A DNA stretch of 34,849 nucleotides from Streptomyces albospinus (GCF_014648695.1 NZ_BMRP01000064.1:1-34849); one strand, 5' to 3'; counted from the stretch's first letter, positions 23,460 to 31,144 are shown. A program made the numbers and translations. Notes: generated by a model from the letters alone, not told the origin.

Positions 23460-23829
23460 TTATGCGGGCGGCCTGGAAATGACCCTCGGCCAAAGGGCGC
23501 CCGAGTTGCGCGGCGATGCGGTACGGCTCCGGGCAATGGCAGGCGACGCACTGGACGAGCTGCATGAGGTCCTGGGGGCGCTGGGCCCACCGGACGCCGT
23601 GCAGACGGATGCGAGAGGGTCACGTGCCGATGTGGAGGCGCTGGCCGGGGCCTCGTCGGCGGCGGGTGCCCGGGTCCGCCTGGACTGGACGGGTCCGGAC
23701 GTGGCAGACGCCTCCTCGAGTGTGTGCCGCGCGCTGGACCGCGTGATCCGCGAGGCCCTGACGAACGCGCACCGCTACGCGCCGGGGGCAGCGGTGACAG
23801 TAACCGTGTCCGTGGACGAACGGCAGGTT
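23454..23829 (+). pseudogene. Sensor histidine kinase fragment, fused in frame to a transposase tail
   Basis: The frame reads ALDELHEVLGALGPPDAV, the end of a HisKA_3 (NarL/DesK type) dimerisation domain where AxxELRxVLGxL is usual. It then reads ALDRVIREALTNAHRYAPGA, the N-box of the ATPase domain, and VTVTVSVDERQVL. At about 23830 the kinase stops and an ISL3 transposase sequence continues in the same frame to 24246. The phosphorylated histidine and the G1/G2 boxes are missing, so it cannot act as a kinase. Confidence 0.6.
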
Positions 23830-24283
23830 CTCGACGCCGACCGCAGCCACATCTCGGCGCGCAGACTCGCCCGGATGCTGCTCACCAGGCCCGACAACCT
23901 CAAGGCCGAACATCACGACCTCCTGGACCGGCTCACCGCAGCCTGCCCTGAAATAACCCAACTGGCCACCCATATCAGGGACTTCGCCCAGCTCCTGACG
24001 CCTCACGCAGGAAATGCCGACGCGCTCGCGCACTGGATCGTCCAAGTCCGCGCAGCCGACCTACCCCATCTGCACGCCTTCACCCGGGGCCTGGAGCGAG
24101 ACCGCGATGCCGTGATCGCCGCGCTCACGCTCCCGTACAGCAACGGCCCGACCGAGGGCGTCAACACCAAGACCAAGCGGATCGCGCGCCAGATGCACGG
24201 ACGAGCAGGCTTCACCCTTCTTCGCCACCGCATCCTCCTCGGATAACAGCACGCTCCGTCACCACCGAATGTGAGACAGGGCC
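23830..24283 (+). mobile_element. ISL3-family element, right end remnant with transposase C-terminus
   Basis: About 138 residues (HISARRLARMLLTRPDNLKA to GFTLLRHRILLG) match the end of ISL3 transposases. LPYSNGPTEGVNTKTKRIAR and QMHGRAGF include the last catalytic Glu in its NGPTEGxN setting. The left two thirds are missing. Downstream, at about 24262-24283, the sequence CCACCGAATGTGAGACAGG has the look of an ISL3 right terminal repeat, but no left copy is seen in the window, so the element is dead. Confidence 0.65.
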
Positions 24284-24388
24284 GAACGTTTTACAGTCCC
24301 CCTGGCACTCCTCGGCCTCGGATGATCACGAACCGGACGTCACACGACTACGCCGAAGCGCTGCCCCGCGCGCCCGCCGAGTTGCACG

Positions 24389-24802
24389 GTGACCCGCATG
24401 GCGCGGCGAGAACACGACCAGGAAGCGCGGGAGGCGCAGAGCCCGCAGGCACCGGACGGTGCCCCGGCCCACCTGCGGATCGACTGGAAGCTGGACCGCG
24501 ACGACATCGACGACGGCGGCACCCACGGGCCGCCGCTCACCTACAAGGGCGTTCCGTTCACCGGCGAGCTGGTGGAAGCCATCGGTGATCAGCTGCTGTA
24601 TCAGGACTTCTACGTCGACGGCTACGCGCACGGACCGGCCCGCTCGTTCTGGGCCGACGGACCGTTGATGTCCGAGGGCCTCATGGTGTGGGGCCAGTGC
24701 CACGGCGTGTTCCGCTCCTGGAACCACGACGGCACCCTGGCCGGGGAGCAGGTCTTCGACGATGAGGGCGACTTGACCGAGGTATGCGGGAAGCCGCGCT
24801 AA
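24389..24802 (+). CDS. MORN-like / YwqK-type protein
   Basis: A 137-aa soluble protein, start GTG 24389 or ATG 24398 (no strong ribosome site). It contains repeats of the MORN/YwqK style: LTYKGVPFTGELVEAIGDQL, DFYVDGYAHGPARSFWADGP, SEGLMVWGQCHGVFRSWNHD and GTLAGEQVFDDEGDL, each a beta-hairpin ending in G-x-x-x-x-W/F. Such proteins in Streptomyces are often annotated as YwqK-family antitoxins; I see no toxin beside it. Its stop overlaps the convergent gene at 24799 by four bases. Confidence 0.7.
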   Translation: MTRMARREHDQEAREAQSPQAPDGAPAHLRIDWKLDRDDIDDGGTHGPPLTYKGVPFTGELVEAIGDQLLYQDFYVDGYAHGPARSFWADGPLMSEGLMVWGQCHGVFRSWNHDGTLAGEQVFDDEGDLTEVCGKPR

Positions 24803-25299
24803 AGCTCGCCGGCCGGGTGGTCGATCCGGTCCGGGAAGGGGACTTTGGGGTTCGGGTCGACCATGAAGGTCGGAGTCGTCCCGGACATGCTGAGGTACCC
24901 GTTGATGCTCTGCCTGACGCTGAACCCGTATCCGTCGGGGCTGCGCGCGAACCCGTCAAGCGGCGGCGAATCCCTGGAGGTCCGCATCGTCCAACCCCGG
25001 TCGCTCCAGACGCGCATCACCATGTCGAGATACGCGCCGGAGGTGTCGGGCGTGGTCCCGACCACCCAGTACCCGATGTCGAAAACGGCGGACCGACCGA
25101 CGTCACCGCCCTCGTCGCCATCAGCATCGTCATCGTCGAATGGACTGCCGAACAGGGTGGCGCCGTCGTGCATCCTCGCCTTGGGGAGGTCCGGATGCCA
25201 CAGCGCGAGGGACAGTTCGGCGGGCAGCGCCCGGAGCGTTTCGGTGAGATGCCGCAGCAGCTGGGCACGGGCCGCGGCCTGCGTGACGATCGGCAACAT
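24799..25299 (-). CDS. Conserved hypothetical protein
   Basis: A 166-aa soluble protein from ATG 25299 with a very good AGGAGG seven bases upstream. The N-terminus is helical (QAAARAQLLRHLTETLRALP), the middle very acidic (DDDDADGDEGGD), and the C-terminal half looks like a beta sheet: YLDMVMRVWSDRGWTMRT, GYGFSVRQSINGYLSMSGTT. No named family recognised. It is divergent from the gene at 25326, which starts only 26 bp away and shows the same order of an RGW/AGW strand, a GxGF/CTIEI strand and a G-x-TP loop, so the two may be distant relatives expressed together. Confidence 0.75.
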   Translation of the reverse strand: MLPIVTQAAARAQLLRHLTETLRALPAELSLALWHPDLPKARMHDGATLFGSPFDDDDADGDEGGDVGRSAVFDIGYWVVGTTPDTSGAYLDMVMRVWSDRGWTMRTSRDSPPLDGFARSPDGYGFSVRQSINGYLSMSGTTPTFMVDPNPKVPFPDRIDHPAGEL

Positions 25300-25325
25300 A
25301 CTTTGACCTCCTGAAGGGGGGAACC

Positions 25326-26024
25326 ATGGGTCCCATAGCCGGCGCGCAGGAAGAACTGGACCGCCTGGGCCGAGCCCTACGGTCTCAACTGTCGATGATG
25401 ATCGACGACTTGACCCCCGGCAGCGATCTGAGCCTGCTGTTCCTCAACGAGCCTCGGGGCGTCGACGGGCATGAACCACCCCGCTACCAGTACGCGGCAG
25501 AGTTCTTCACCGGAAAGCGCCCCGCGCATGTCAGCGCCGCCGACATCGCGTCCCGCGCGGCCGCCCTGCTCACATCGGCGGGCTGGCGGCAGAGCACGAC
25601 GACATCGCAGGAGAACCCTGGCCGGAAACCCCGCATCGTGGTGACCGGCCGCCACGACAACGGCTGCACCATCGAGATCCACATAACCAACGACAACGAC
25701 CCCGTGCCCCCGTCCAAGGTGTGGTTCAGAGGGCGGACGCCGGCGATGGCCCTGCGCGAGCCGGAGGAGTTCCGGTGGCCGGAGCCGATCCGCACCGCCG
25801 AAACCGTCACGTCCGGACACGTGCTGTGCTACGAGTGCGACGGCCTGGGGCGATGCCCCGAGTGCGGGGGCCGCGTCTGGGTGCCGGACGAGACGCGCGG
25901 CCGGGAGAACTGCCGTGCATGCCGCCGGACCCGCGTCTGCCTGATCTGCCGGGGCGCGGCCCAGTTCCCCATCTCCGAGCTGTCCTCGTACCAACGCGGC
26001 TACTACCCCGAGTTGGACCGGTAG
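25326..26024 (+). CDS. Hypothetical protein with C-terminal zinc-finger cysteines
   Basis: A 232-aa protein from ATG 25326 with GAAGGGGGG upstream. N-terminal helix (AQEELDRLGRALRSQLSMMI), middle domain with AADIASRAAALLTSAGWRQS and NGCTIEIHITNDND and a RGRTPAMAL loop, then a cysteine-rich end: CYECDGLGRCPECGGRVWV, ENCRACRRTRVCLICRG. These eight cysteines in four CxxC/CxxxxC knuckles resemble a DnaJ-type rubredoxin fold and should bind two zincs. The knuckle may mediate protein or nucleic-acid contact. No named family recognised. Divergent from the 24799-25299 gene. Confidence 0.75.
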   Translation: MGPIAGAQEELDRLGRALRSQLSMMIDDLTPGSDLSLLFLNEPRGVDGHEPPRYQYAAEFFTGKRPAHVSAADIASRAAALLTSAGWRQSTTTSQENPGRKPRIVVTGRHDNGCTIEIHITNDNDPVPPSKVWFRGRTPAMALREPEEFRWPEPIRTAETVTSGHVLCYECDGLGRCPECGGRVWVPDETRGRENCRACRRTRVCLICRGAAQFPISELSSYQRGYYPELDR

Positions 26025-26534
26025 AAGGCCTGCCCTAGGCCCCTCATCTGCCCCCCGGTACATCCCGCCCGGCAGCGCTTCGGCCGGCCCCGGGCGCCCG
26101 CACTCGGTGCACTCCACGAGGTTCCGGCGCCCCGGGCCTACCTCCCTGACCGGGCTGAGCGGGGCTCGCTCGGGTGGCAGCTTGTCGCGCGGGCGACGAA
26201 GGCGCGGGGATCGTTAGATCTGACCTCACCGCGCTGCGGCTCCAGGTGGGCAACCTTGATCAGAAGGTGGCCAACCTCGACCAGAAGATCGATGAGAAGA
26301 TCGGCGAGCTCAACGAAAAGATCGACCGCAACCAGGCCCAGATCGTGGAACTGCCGACCGCCCTGGTCGGCAAGAACCCGAACGAAAGCTGATCACGTGC
26401 CGGCGAAGGCGACCGAGATGGAGCGGCCCGCCACCCAGCTGGGCCCAGCTGGGAAGCGGGCCGTAACGAGCGAACAGCGGCCTATCGTGAGCGCCGGCCG
26501 AGGGTGGGCAGCCCTCCCGAGACCGTCCGAAGGC
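26025..26534. other. Intergenic stretch, possibly with gene debris
   Basis: On the minus strand near 26060-26117 there is a short cysteine pair, VECTECGRPGPAEALPGGM, that might be a fragment of a zinc-binding protein. On the plus strand a coiled-coil open frame is described separately (26174-26392). Nothing else is convincing. Confidence 0.35.
26174..26392 (+). CDS. Small coiled-coil ORF
   Basis: A 72-aa frame from GTG 26174. Residues 24-55 form a regular heptad coiled coil, QVGNLDQKVANLDQKIDEKI then GELNEKIDRNQAQIVEL. The periodic Leu/Ile and charge pattern argue it is or was coding, unlike the surrounding DNA. No good ribosome site is seen and no family can be given; it may be the end of a longer lost gene. 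Confidence 0.35.
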   Translation: MAACRAGDEGAGIVRSDLTALRLQVGNLDQKVANLDQKIDEKIGELNEKIDRNQAQIVELPTALVGKNPNES

Positions 26535-26969
26535 TCACCGACCGGTCCCGGTCATCGACCTTCCGGGGGGTGGCCCGCGCAGCCTCCGCGAGCTGTCTGC
26601 GTTCTGCTTCGCGTTCCCGAGCGGCCGCGGCTTTCTTCTGTTCGGTGGTCTTCTCGTGGCGGCATCCAGCACCATGTCGATGCAGCGGCGCGCTGCTCCC
26701 GGGGAGCGTGATCCTTCGACCAGCAGCCCTCTGTCCCTGTTGCGCGTGAGTACGAGCTTGCCCGGGGTGTACGGCGGGTCCGGAACGTCGACTCGAAACC
26801 CCTCACCGGCACGCAATGCTTCCAGGACGGTTTCGAGGCCGTCCACGCTCCTGGGCACCTTCACCTCGGTCACGTCCCACTTCGTGTGGCGGAACAGTGA
26901 GGCGGCGAGGAGCTGTTCGCCGTCATAGCGGTGGTAGATGGTGATCGTGGGCCAAGGCCGGCCTTCCAT
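26535..26969 (-). CDS. Hypothetical protein, possibly debris
   Basis: From ATG 26969 a 144-aa frame begins MEGRPWPTITIYHRYDGEQL and continues LFRHTKWDVTEVKVPRSVDG, LETVLEALRAGEGFRVDVPD and PPYTPGKLVLTRNRDRGLLV. The first 90 residues have the alternating strand/helix pattern of a real small domain; the last 50 are Arg/Pro-rich and may be read-through. The frame overlaps the 3' part of the serine recombinase relic on the same strand, so its 5' end and start are doubtful. No family recognised. Confidence 0.4.
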   Translation of the reverse strand: MEGRPWPTITIYHRYDGEQLLAASLFRHTKWDVTEVKVPRSVDGLETVLEALRAGEGFRVDVPDPPYTPGKLVLTRNRDRGLLVEGSRSPGAARRCIDMVLDAATRRPPNRRKPRPLGNAKQNADSSRRLRGPPPGRSMTGTGR

Positions 26970-27190
26970 GCGATTTCGAGCCCGGCGAGCTGTGAGGCGA
27001 GCTCCTGCTGGGCGGTCGAGCAGCGCGCATACCCGATCCGGATCGGCTTGGCCGCCGCGGCGGTCGGCGCGGCCTCGACGGGCGGGCCCGCCTTCCACGG
27101 CCGCCCCGGGTCGCGGTCCTCCGGCGTGATCACCTCCAGTTCCTCGCGGAGCGCGGGCACGAGGATGAAGCGGGCGGTGTGGTACTTCGT
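26870..27190 (-). pseudogene. Serine recombinase (resolvase) N-terminal relic
   Basis: A minus-strand frame contains PIRIGYARCSTAQQELASQL followed by AGLE, which is the resolvase/invertase start: RxGYARxST with the catalytic serine (CST), then Q at the usual spacing. After AGLE the expected strand (the D-x-V-F-x-E region) is absent and the frame runs into unrelated sequence. Ahead of it are about 60 atypical residues (LREELEVITPEDRDPGRPWK), so both ends appear recombined. Not functional. Confidence 0.55.
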
Positions 27191-27227
27191 CGCGCATTTT
27201 CCGCTCCGGCCCGGCGGGCGGGCGGGA

Positions 27228-27602
27228 TCATGGCCGGTTCTGGAGAAGCCTTTGCAGCCGTTCGCGGGTGGCGCGGGGCAGGCCGGCCACGACGCGTTCC
27301 CAGGAGTACTCGATCATGTCGGCGAGCTCATCGGAGGGCACGGTGCCGTCCAGGACCACGGTGTTCCAGTGCCGCAGGCGCGCGTAGAAGCTGGGGCGGA
27401 CGGACGGGTACTGCTCGCGCAAGTGCAGGGCGGACTCGGGATCGCTCTTGAGCGTCACCTGCTCTGGGCGCGAGTCACCAGCCTCCGTCAGGATGGCGAA
27501 GATCTTGCCGCTGACCTTGAACAGGGTCATCCCGGGCCCGGGCTCACCCTCCGTCGCCTCCGGCAGTCCCATGGCGAACTCCGCGACTTCCGCCGGCGTC
27601 AT
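27228..27602 (-). CDS. MmcQ/YjbR family DNA-binding-like protein
   Basis: A 124-aa cytosolic protein from ATG 27602. It has the full MmcQ/YjbR pattern: VAEFAMGLPEATEGEPGPG, MTLFKVSGKIFAILTEAG, VTLKSDPESALHLREQYPSV, RPSFYARLRHWNTVVLDGTV and PSDELADMIEYSWERVVAGL. The fold is of the CyaY-like type; its biological role is unknown despite the database label. It follows the SDR gene on the same strand with a 63-bp gap, so it may be in the same transcript. Confidence 0.9.
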   Translation of the reverse strand: MTPAEVAEFAMGLPEATEGEPGPGMTLFKVSGKIFAILTEAGDSRPEQVTLKSDPESALHLREQYPSVRPSFYARLRHWNTVVLDGTVPSDELADMIEYSWERVVAGLPRATRERLQRLLQNRP

Positions 27603-27665
27603 GGGCGGTACCTCCCTCGCATTGCGGTCCGGCGTGGGCCCTGGAGCCCGGGGCCCGCGCGGTGG

Positions 27666-28637
27666 TCAGCGGTAGGCGGCGGGGTCGGGGGCCTTGCCGG
27701 TGGTCATGAGCTCCTCGAAATACCGTGCGGGGTCCGGGGACGAGCCGTCGACGTCCGTGAACCCGTACTCCTTGGCCAGGGCCCCGGCGGACACCGAGCG
27801 GCCGTTGAGGCGGGCCACGTCCGGATCGGAGGCGAGCGCCGTCACGGCTCGTGCGACGTAGGCGGGGGTCTCGGAGACCGCGAAGGTCGGGTCGACCTTG
27901 CAGCCCTCTCGCCAGTTCTCCTCACGCACCCCGAACATCTCCAGCACCGCCTCGGTGCGCATGAATCCGGGGGTCAGGCTCACGGCGGTGCAGCCGTACT
28001 CGGCGGTCTCCGCCGCCAGTGCCTTCGCCATCCTGATCGGGGCGTACTTGGCCAGGTCGTAGTAGAACGGCTCACGGTAACGGCGGTTGAACTCCTCCGT
28101 ACCGTCGGTCATCTCCACCACCAGGCCGCCGGGCCGACGGATCATCAGCGGCAGGGCGTAGCGGCTGGTGACGAAGTGGGTCTCGACGCCGAGCTGCAGC
28201 ATGCGCAGCCCCTTGTCCATGTCGCATTCCCACATCTTCTTGCCGTGCTCGACGAGGCCGTCGCCGCCCCAGACGGCGTTGACGAGCACATCCAGCCGCC
28301 CCTGCTCCTTGTCGATGCGCTCGGTCAGCGCCCGCACCTGCTCCGGCTGGAGGTGGTCGACGACGACCGCGATGCCCTCGCCGCCTGCCGCCGTGACCAG
28401 CTCGGCGGTCTGCTCGATGGTCTCTGTCGGGCGCCCGGTCTCGCTCGCGCTGCCGTGGGTGGTACGGCCGGTCACGTAGACGGTGGCGCCGGCCCGGCCG
28501 AGCTCGATGGCCATGGCCCGGCCCGCACCCCGGGTCGCCCCCGCGATCAATGCCACCTTCCCGGCCAGTGTCTTCCCCTGTCCCTCGCCCATGCCCGTGC
28601 TCCTGCCTGTGACCTTGGTGTTGTCCTGAGAAGTCAT
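27666..28637 (-). CDS. SDR family NAD(P)-dependent oxidoreductase
   Basis: A 323-aa classical-fold SDR from ATG 28637. GKVALIAGATRGAGRAMAIE (residues 26-45) is the TGxxxGxG cofactor loop, and YVTGRTT suggests NADP. LVNAVWGGDG replaces the usual NNAG. The catalytic Tyr/Lys appear as YYDLAKYAPIRMAKALA, a slightly unusual spacing, with the Ser position near MTDGTEEF. C-terminal LTPGFMRTEAVLEMFG is typical. Substrate unknown. It is divergent from a SnoaL-like gene, and both promoters contain 23-bp palindromes, so the pair is probably controlled by one repressor, perhaps in response to a toxic carbonyl or phenolic compound. The repressor is not in the window. Confidence 0.88.
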   Translation of the reverse strand: MTSQDNTKVTGRSTGMGEGQGKTLAGKVALIAGATRGAGRAMAIELGRAGATVYVTGRTTHGSASETGRPTETIEQTAELVTAAGGEGIAVVVDHLQPEQVRALTERIDKEQGRLDVLVNAVWGGDGLVEHGKKMWECDMDKGLRMLQLGVETHFVTSRYALPLMIRRPGGLVVEMTDGTEEFNRRYREPFYYDLAKYAPIRMAKALAAETAEYGCTAVSLTPGFMRTEAVLEMFGVREENWREGCKVDPTFAVSETPAYVARAVTALASDPDVARLNGRSVSAGALAKEYGFTDVDGSSPDPARYFEELMTTGKAPDPAAYR

Positions 28638-28656
28638 AGCGGAAGCATCACCTCCG

Positions 28657-28726
28657 TATAGGACAGGACGCGTCCTATACCGAGCAATCGGCGCCCATGC
28701 GGATATAGGACAGGAATCGACCTATA
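28657..28726. promoter_or_regulatory. Twin 23-bp palindromic operators between SDR and SnoaL genes
   Basis: Two related palindromes, 28657-28679 and 28704-28726, each start TATAGGACAGGA and end CCTATA, differing only in the five central-right bases (CGCGT or ATCGA). Extended arms are GTATAGGAC/GTCCTATAC in the first and CGGATATAGG/CCTATATCCG in the second. Centres are 47 bp apart, about 4.5 helical turns. The pattern suits a dimeric TetR, MarR or HxlR type repressor controlling both divergent genes. Confidence 0.75.
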
Positions 28727-28780
28727 TCCGTGTCAACCTCTCGATACGGCGCCTCAAAGGCAACAGGAAGGCCAGCAGTC

Positions 28781-29119
28781 ATGACCAGCAACACGGTTGA
28801 CGCGGACGCCAGCGAGCTCGCTCACGAGTGGGTAGACGCCTACAACGACCAGGACTTCGACCGGTTCGGGGCGCTGTGCACCGATGACGTCGCCTACACC
28901 GTCAGGGCGTACCAGCTCGTCTTCCATGGTCGGGATGCCTTTGTGGGCCACATTCAGGAGTACGCGGCCGCCGTCCCTGACCGCAGGGACTTCGCGGGGA
29001 CCAGCTCCGGGGCTGTGCCGGACCTGCCTCCGGCCGGGGAGCCGGTCACCCCCAGCTTCTGCACGGTCCTGCAGCTGCGCGCGGGCAAGATCGCCTCGCA
29101 AGACGACTACGTCGGCTAG
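28781..29119 (+). CDS. SnoaL-like (NTF2-fold) protein, slightly short
   Basis: A 112-aa protein from ATG 28781, with AGGAAG ten bases upstream. ELAHEWVDAYNDQDFDRFG, ALCTDDVAYTVRAYQLVFHG, RDAFVGHIQEYAAAVPDRRD and TVLQLRAGKIASQDDYVG follow the SnoaL/NTF2 order of helix-helix-strand-strand. Relatives usually continue some 15 residues past the final D-x-Y with a short helix; here a TAG follows DDYVG, so the last piece seems lost. These proteins act as small isomerases, cyclases or hydrolases, or as accessory folds; no substrate can be given. Divergent from the SDR gene with shared operators. Confidence 0.75.
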   Translation: MTSNTVDADASELAHEWVDAYNDQDFDRFGALCTDDVAYTVRAYQLVFHGRDAFVGHIQEYAAAVPDRRDFAGTSSGAVPDLPPAGEPVTPSFCTVLQLRAGKIASQDDYVG

Positions 29120-29824
29120 TGGCGGCTTCGCCCGAAGGTAAAGGGGGAGCACTCGGCCACGCGTACGCGGTCGAGGCACCCAGACGGACCGGCAGCCGGC
29201 CACGGCGTCGGGCACCAGACTGAGCAGGCGGCGGCTGCGAGGAGACCGTCGATCAGGGTGACCCGGCCCTCCGTCTTGAGCGCGGGGTTGTCCGCTCGGT
29301 GATTCCCCCCGTTCGTTTGGCGTAGTGCGGCCCGGCGTGTGGAACGGTCTTCCGTCCCGAGGCACACTGATCGGTGTGCGCGCAGGTGTGCCGCGCATCG
29401 GTGATGGGGCTCACCGTGAACCGCGGGCTTGCTCGCTGACGGTCCCTGGTTGGTTTCCACGCGCCACCAGGAGAAGTCATGCCCGCCCGGTCTCCCGCTC
29501 CGCGTCCACCCGGTGTCCTGTGCCGACTCGTCGCGACGCTGCGCGGTCGGCGGGCGCCCCATGTGGTGGGCGATGCCGCAGCCGCGCGGCACGCGGTGGC
29601 CGGCCGCTTGCTCGGGGGCTGGGCGTGGTGTAGGGCTGGAAGCGGGGTGCCGGCGAGGGGGAGCGGGCGGCGCGTGCGCTTGCTGATGCTCTGCACGTGT
29701 TCACCTCGTCTCACGCATCTCTCACAAACGAGAGCGCACGGGAGCACGCGAGAACCTCTGACCTGGATATTCGCTGTCGCCACGGACCACGATGGACCAG
29801 GTGGACATTACATAGGCTAGGAGC
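29120..29824. other. 700-bp stretch without a convincing gene
   Basis: Several GC-rich open frames exist. The best placed is ATG 29479 behind an AGGAG (113 codons to 29820), but its product is Arg/Gly/Ala-rich with no motif, so I do not call it. GCACACTGATCGGTGTGC at 29361-29378 is an 18-bp palindromic element with 6-bp arms plus a symmetric centre, possibly an operator. The 3' end should hold the antitoxin promoter. Confidence 0.4.
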
Positions 29825-30139
29825 ATGGCCTACGAAATTCCGGTGACGCAAGCCCGAGCCGAGCTGGCGGATCTGATCAACCGCGTCGTCTACGGCGGCG
29901 AGCGGGTGGTCGTCACGCGCCACGGGAAGCCGCTGGTGGCCCTGGTTTCCGCCGCTGACCTGGAGCGACTCGAAGAGCTGGGGCGGCGCGAGGCGGGCGC
30001 GGAGCAGGAGCAGGTGATCAGCACGGTCTCCACGGTCCGGCAGCTGCCGTCCGCTGCGGGCGAACGGCAGCGGTTCGGCATCGCGGCAGAACACCGCGAC
30101 CCGGCTGCCGGGGATCGGCGGCCGGGTCGCGGGAGGTGA
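29825..30139 (+). CDS. Phd/YefM family antitoxin (orphan)
   Basis: A 104-aa protein from ATG 29825. AYEIPVTQARAELADLINRV, VYGGERVVVTRHGKPLVALV and SAADLERLEELG make up the DNA-binding Phd/YefM domain (residues 2-57). The C-terminal part (VISTVSTVRQLPSAAGERQR) would wrap a toxin. No RelE, Doc or PIN gene follows: the next gene is on the other strand. The final 15 codons lie in a strong hairpin (30095-30131), so the C-terminus may be extended through the old terminator. A TAGGCT seven bases before the start could be a -10 box of a leaderless transcript, as the AGGAG is only one base from the ATG. Confidence 0.85.
   Translation: MAYEIPVTQARAELADLINRVVYGGERVVVTRHGKPLVALVSAADLERLEELGRREAGAEQEQVISTVSTVRQLPSAAGERQRFGIAAEHRDPAAGDRRPGRGR
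30095..30131. terminator. Hairpin at the antitoxin 3' end
   Basis: CGCGACCCGGCTGCC and GGCGGCCGGGTCGCG pair over 15 positions with a single T-G wobble and a 7-nt loop. It overlaps the last codons of the antitoxin and faces the 3' end of the convergent aminopeptidase gene, so it could serve both. Confidence 0.7.
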
Positions 30140-30196
30140 CCGTTCGCTGCGCCGCGGCGGCCCGTCAGCGCGGGACCGTGCGGTGCTGCGGGGGCG

Positions 30197-31144
30197 TCAG
30201 GAGCTGAGCTGCCACAGGGCGTTGGCGATGGCGTTGCTGTGGTTGTGCAACGCGGTGTCGTCGATGTTCTTGGACGTGTCGCAGGACTGGTGGTAGCAGG
30301 CGTCGAACGCCTTGCCCGCGGTGCCGCCCCACTCCTTCGCCTGGGCGTCGGTCTTGATGTAGTCGGCGCCGGAGAACAGTCCGCCGACGGGGACGCCGGC
30401 GTTCTTGAAGGGCGCGTGGTCGGAGCGGCCGTCGCCCTCGGTCTCCCGCTCGGTGGGGATCTTCTTGGTGGCGAACCAGTCCTTGAAGACCTTCGTCAGC
30501 CGGGTGTCGTATTCGTAGACGAAGTAGCCCGGGTTCGGCGAGCCGATCATGTCGAAGTTCAGATACGAGTCGAGCTTCGCCTTGTCGGCGCCGAGGCTGT
30601 CGACGTAGTGCTGGGAGCCGATCATGCCGTCCTCTTCGTCGCCCCACCAGGCGAACCGCAGGTGCTTGGCGGGCTTGAGGTGCTCCCGGGAGACGGCGAG
30701 CGCGACCTCCAGGATGCCGGCCGAGCCGGAGCCGTCGTCGTTGATGCCGGGGCCCGCGTCGACCGAGTCCAGATGGGAGCCGGCCATGACGGTCTTGTCC
30801 TCGGCGCCGCCCGGCCAGTCGGCGATGATGTTGTAGCCCTTGGCGCCGTTGTGGTCGAACTCCTGGAGCTTGGTGGTGAAGCCGGCGGCGTCCAGCTTGC
30901 CCTTGATGTAGTCGACCGACGCCTTGTAACCGGGCTGCCCGTGGGCGCGGTTGCCTCCGTTGGCGTCGGCTATGGACTGGAGCTGGTCGAGGTGTGCCTT
31001 GACGGCGGCCACCGGGATGTCCGGTGCGGCGAGCGGCCGGGAGGAGGTGGCCTGGGCCGCGGCGGCGGTGCCCAGCAGGGCGGCGACGGCGGTGCAGGCG
31101 CCGGTGGCCAGCACGATACGGCGGGTACGGATTGAGCGGGTCAC
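30197..31144 (-). CDS. Secreted M28 family zinc aminopeptidase (S. griseus aminopeptidase-like)
   Basis: A 315-aa exported enzyme from GTG 31144 (GGAG nine bases upstream). Signal peptide: MTRSIRTRRIVLATGACTAV, hydrophobic core to about residue 30, cleavage after an AxA-like site (AAAAQAT). The mature domain has the M28A zinc ligands in order: H124 (MAGSHLDSV), D136 (GINDDGSG), catalytic E170 with E171 (WWGDEEDG), D198 (LNFDMIGS) and the final His in ACYHQSCDTSKNID, where two Cys also form the conserved disulphide. It cleaves N-terminal, mostly hydrophobic, residues from peptides outside the cell. It lacks the C-terminal proprotein-convertase P domain seen in longer relatives. Confidence 0.93.
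   Translation of the reverse strand: MTRSIRTRRIVLATGACTAVAALLGTAAAAQATSSRPLAAPDIPVAAVKAHLDQLQSIADANGGNRAHGQPGYKASVDYIKGKLDAAGFTTKLQEFDHNGAKGYNIIADWPGGAEDKTVMAGSHLDSVDAGPGINDDGSGSAGILEVALAVSREHLKPAKHLRFAWWGDEEDGMIGSQHYVDSLGADKAKLDSYLNFDMIGSPNPGYFVYEYDTRLTKVFKDWFATKKIPTERETEGDGRSDHAPFKNAGVPVGGLFSGADYIKTDAQAKEWGGTAGKAFDACYHQSCDTSKNIDDTALHNHSNAIANALWQLSS

Noticed and set aside
29479..29820. 113-codon frame behind an AGGAG
   Set aside because: The product is Arg/Gly/Ala-rich without periodicity or motif, and it runs into the antitoxin promoter.
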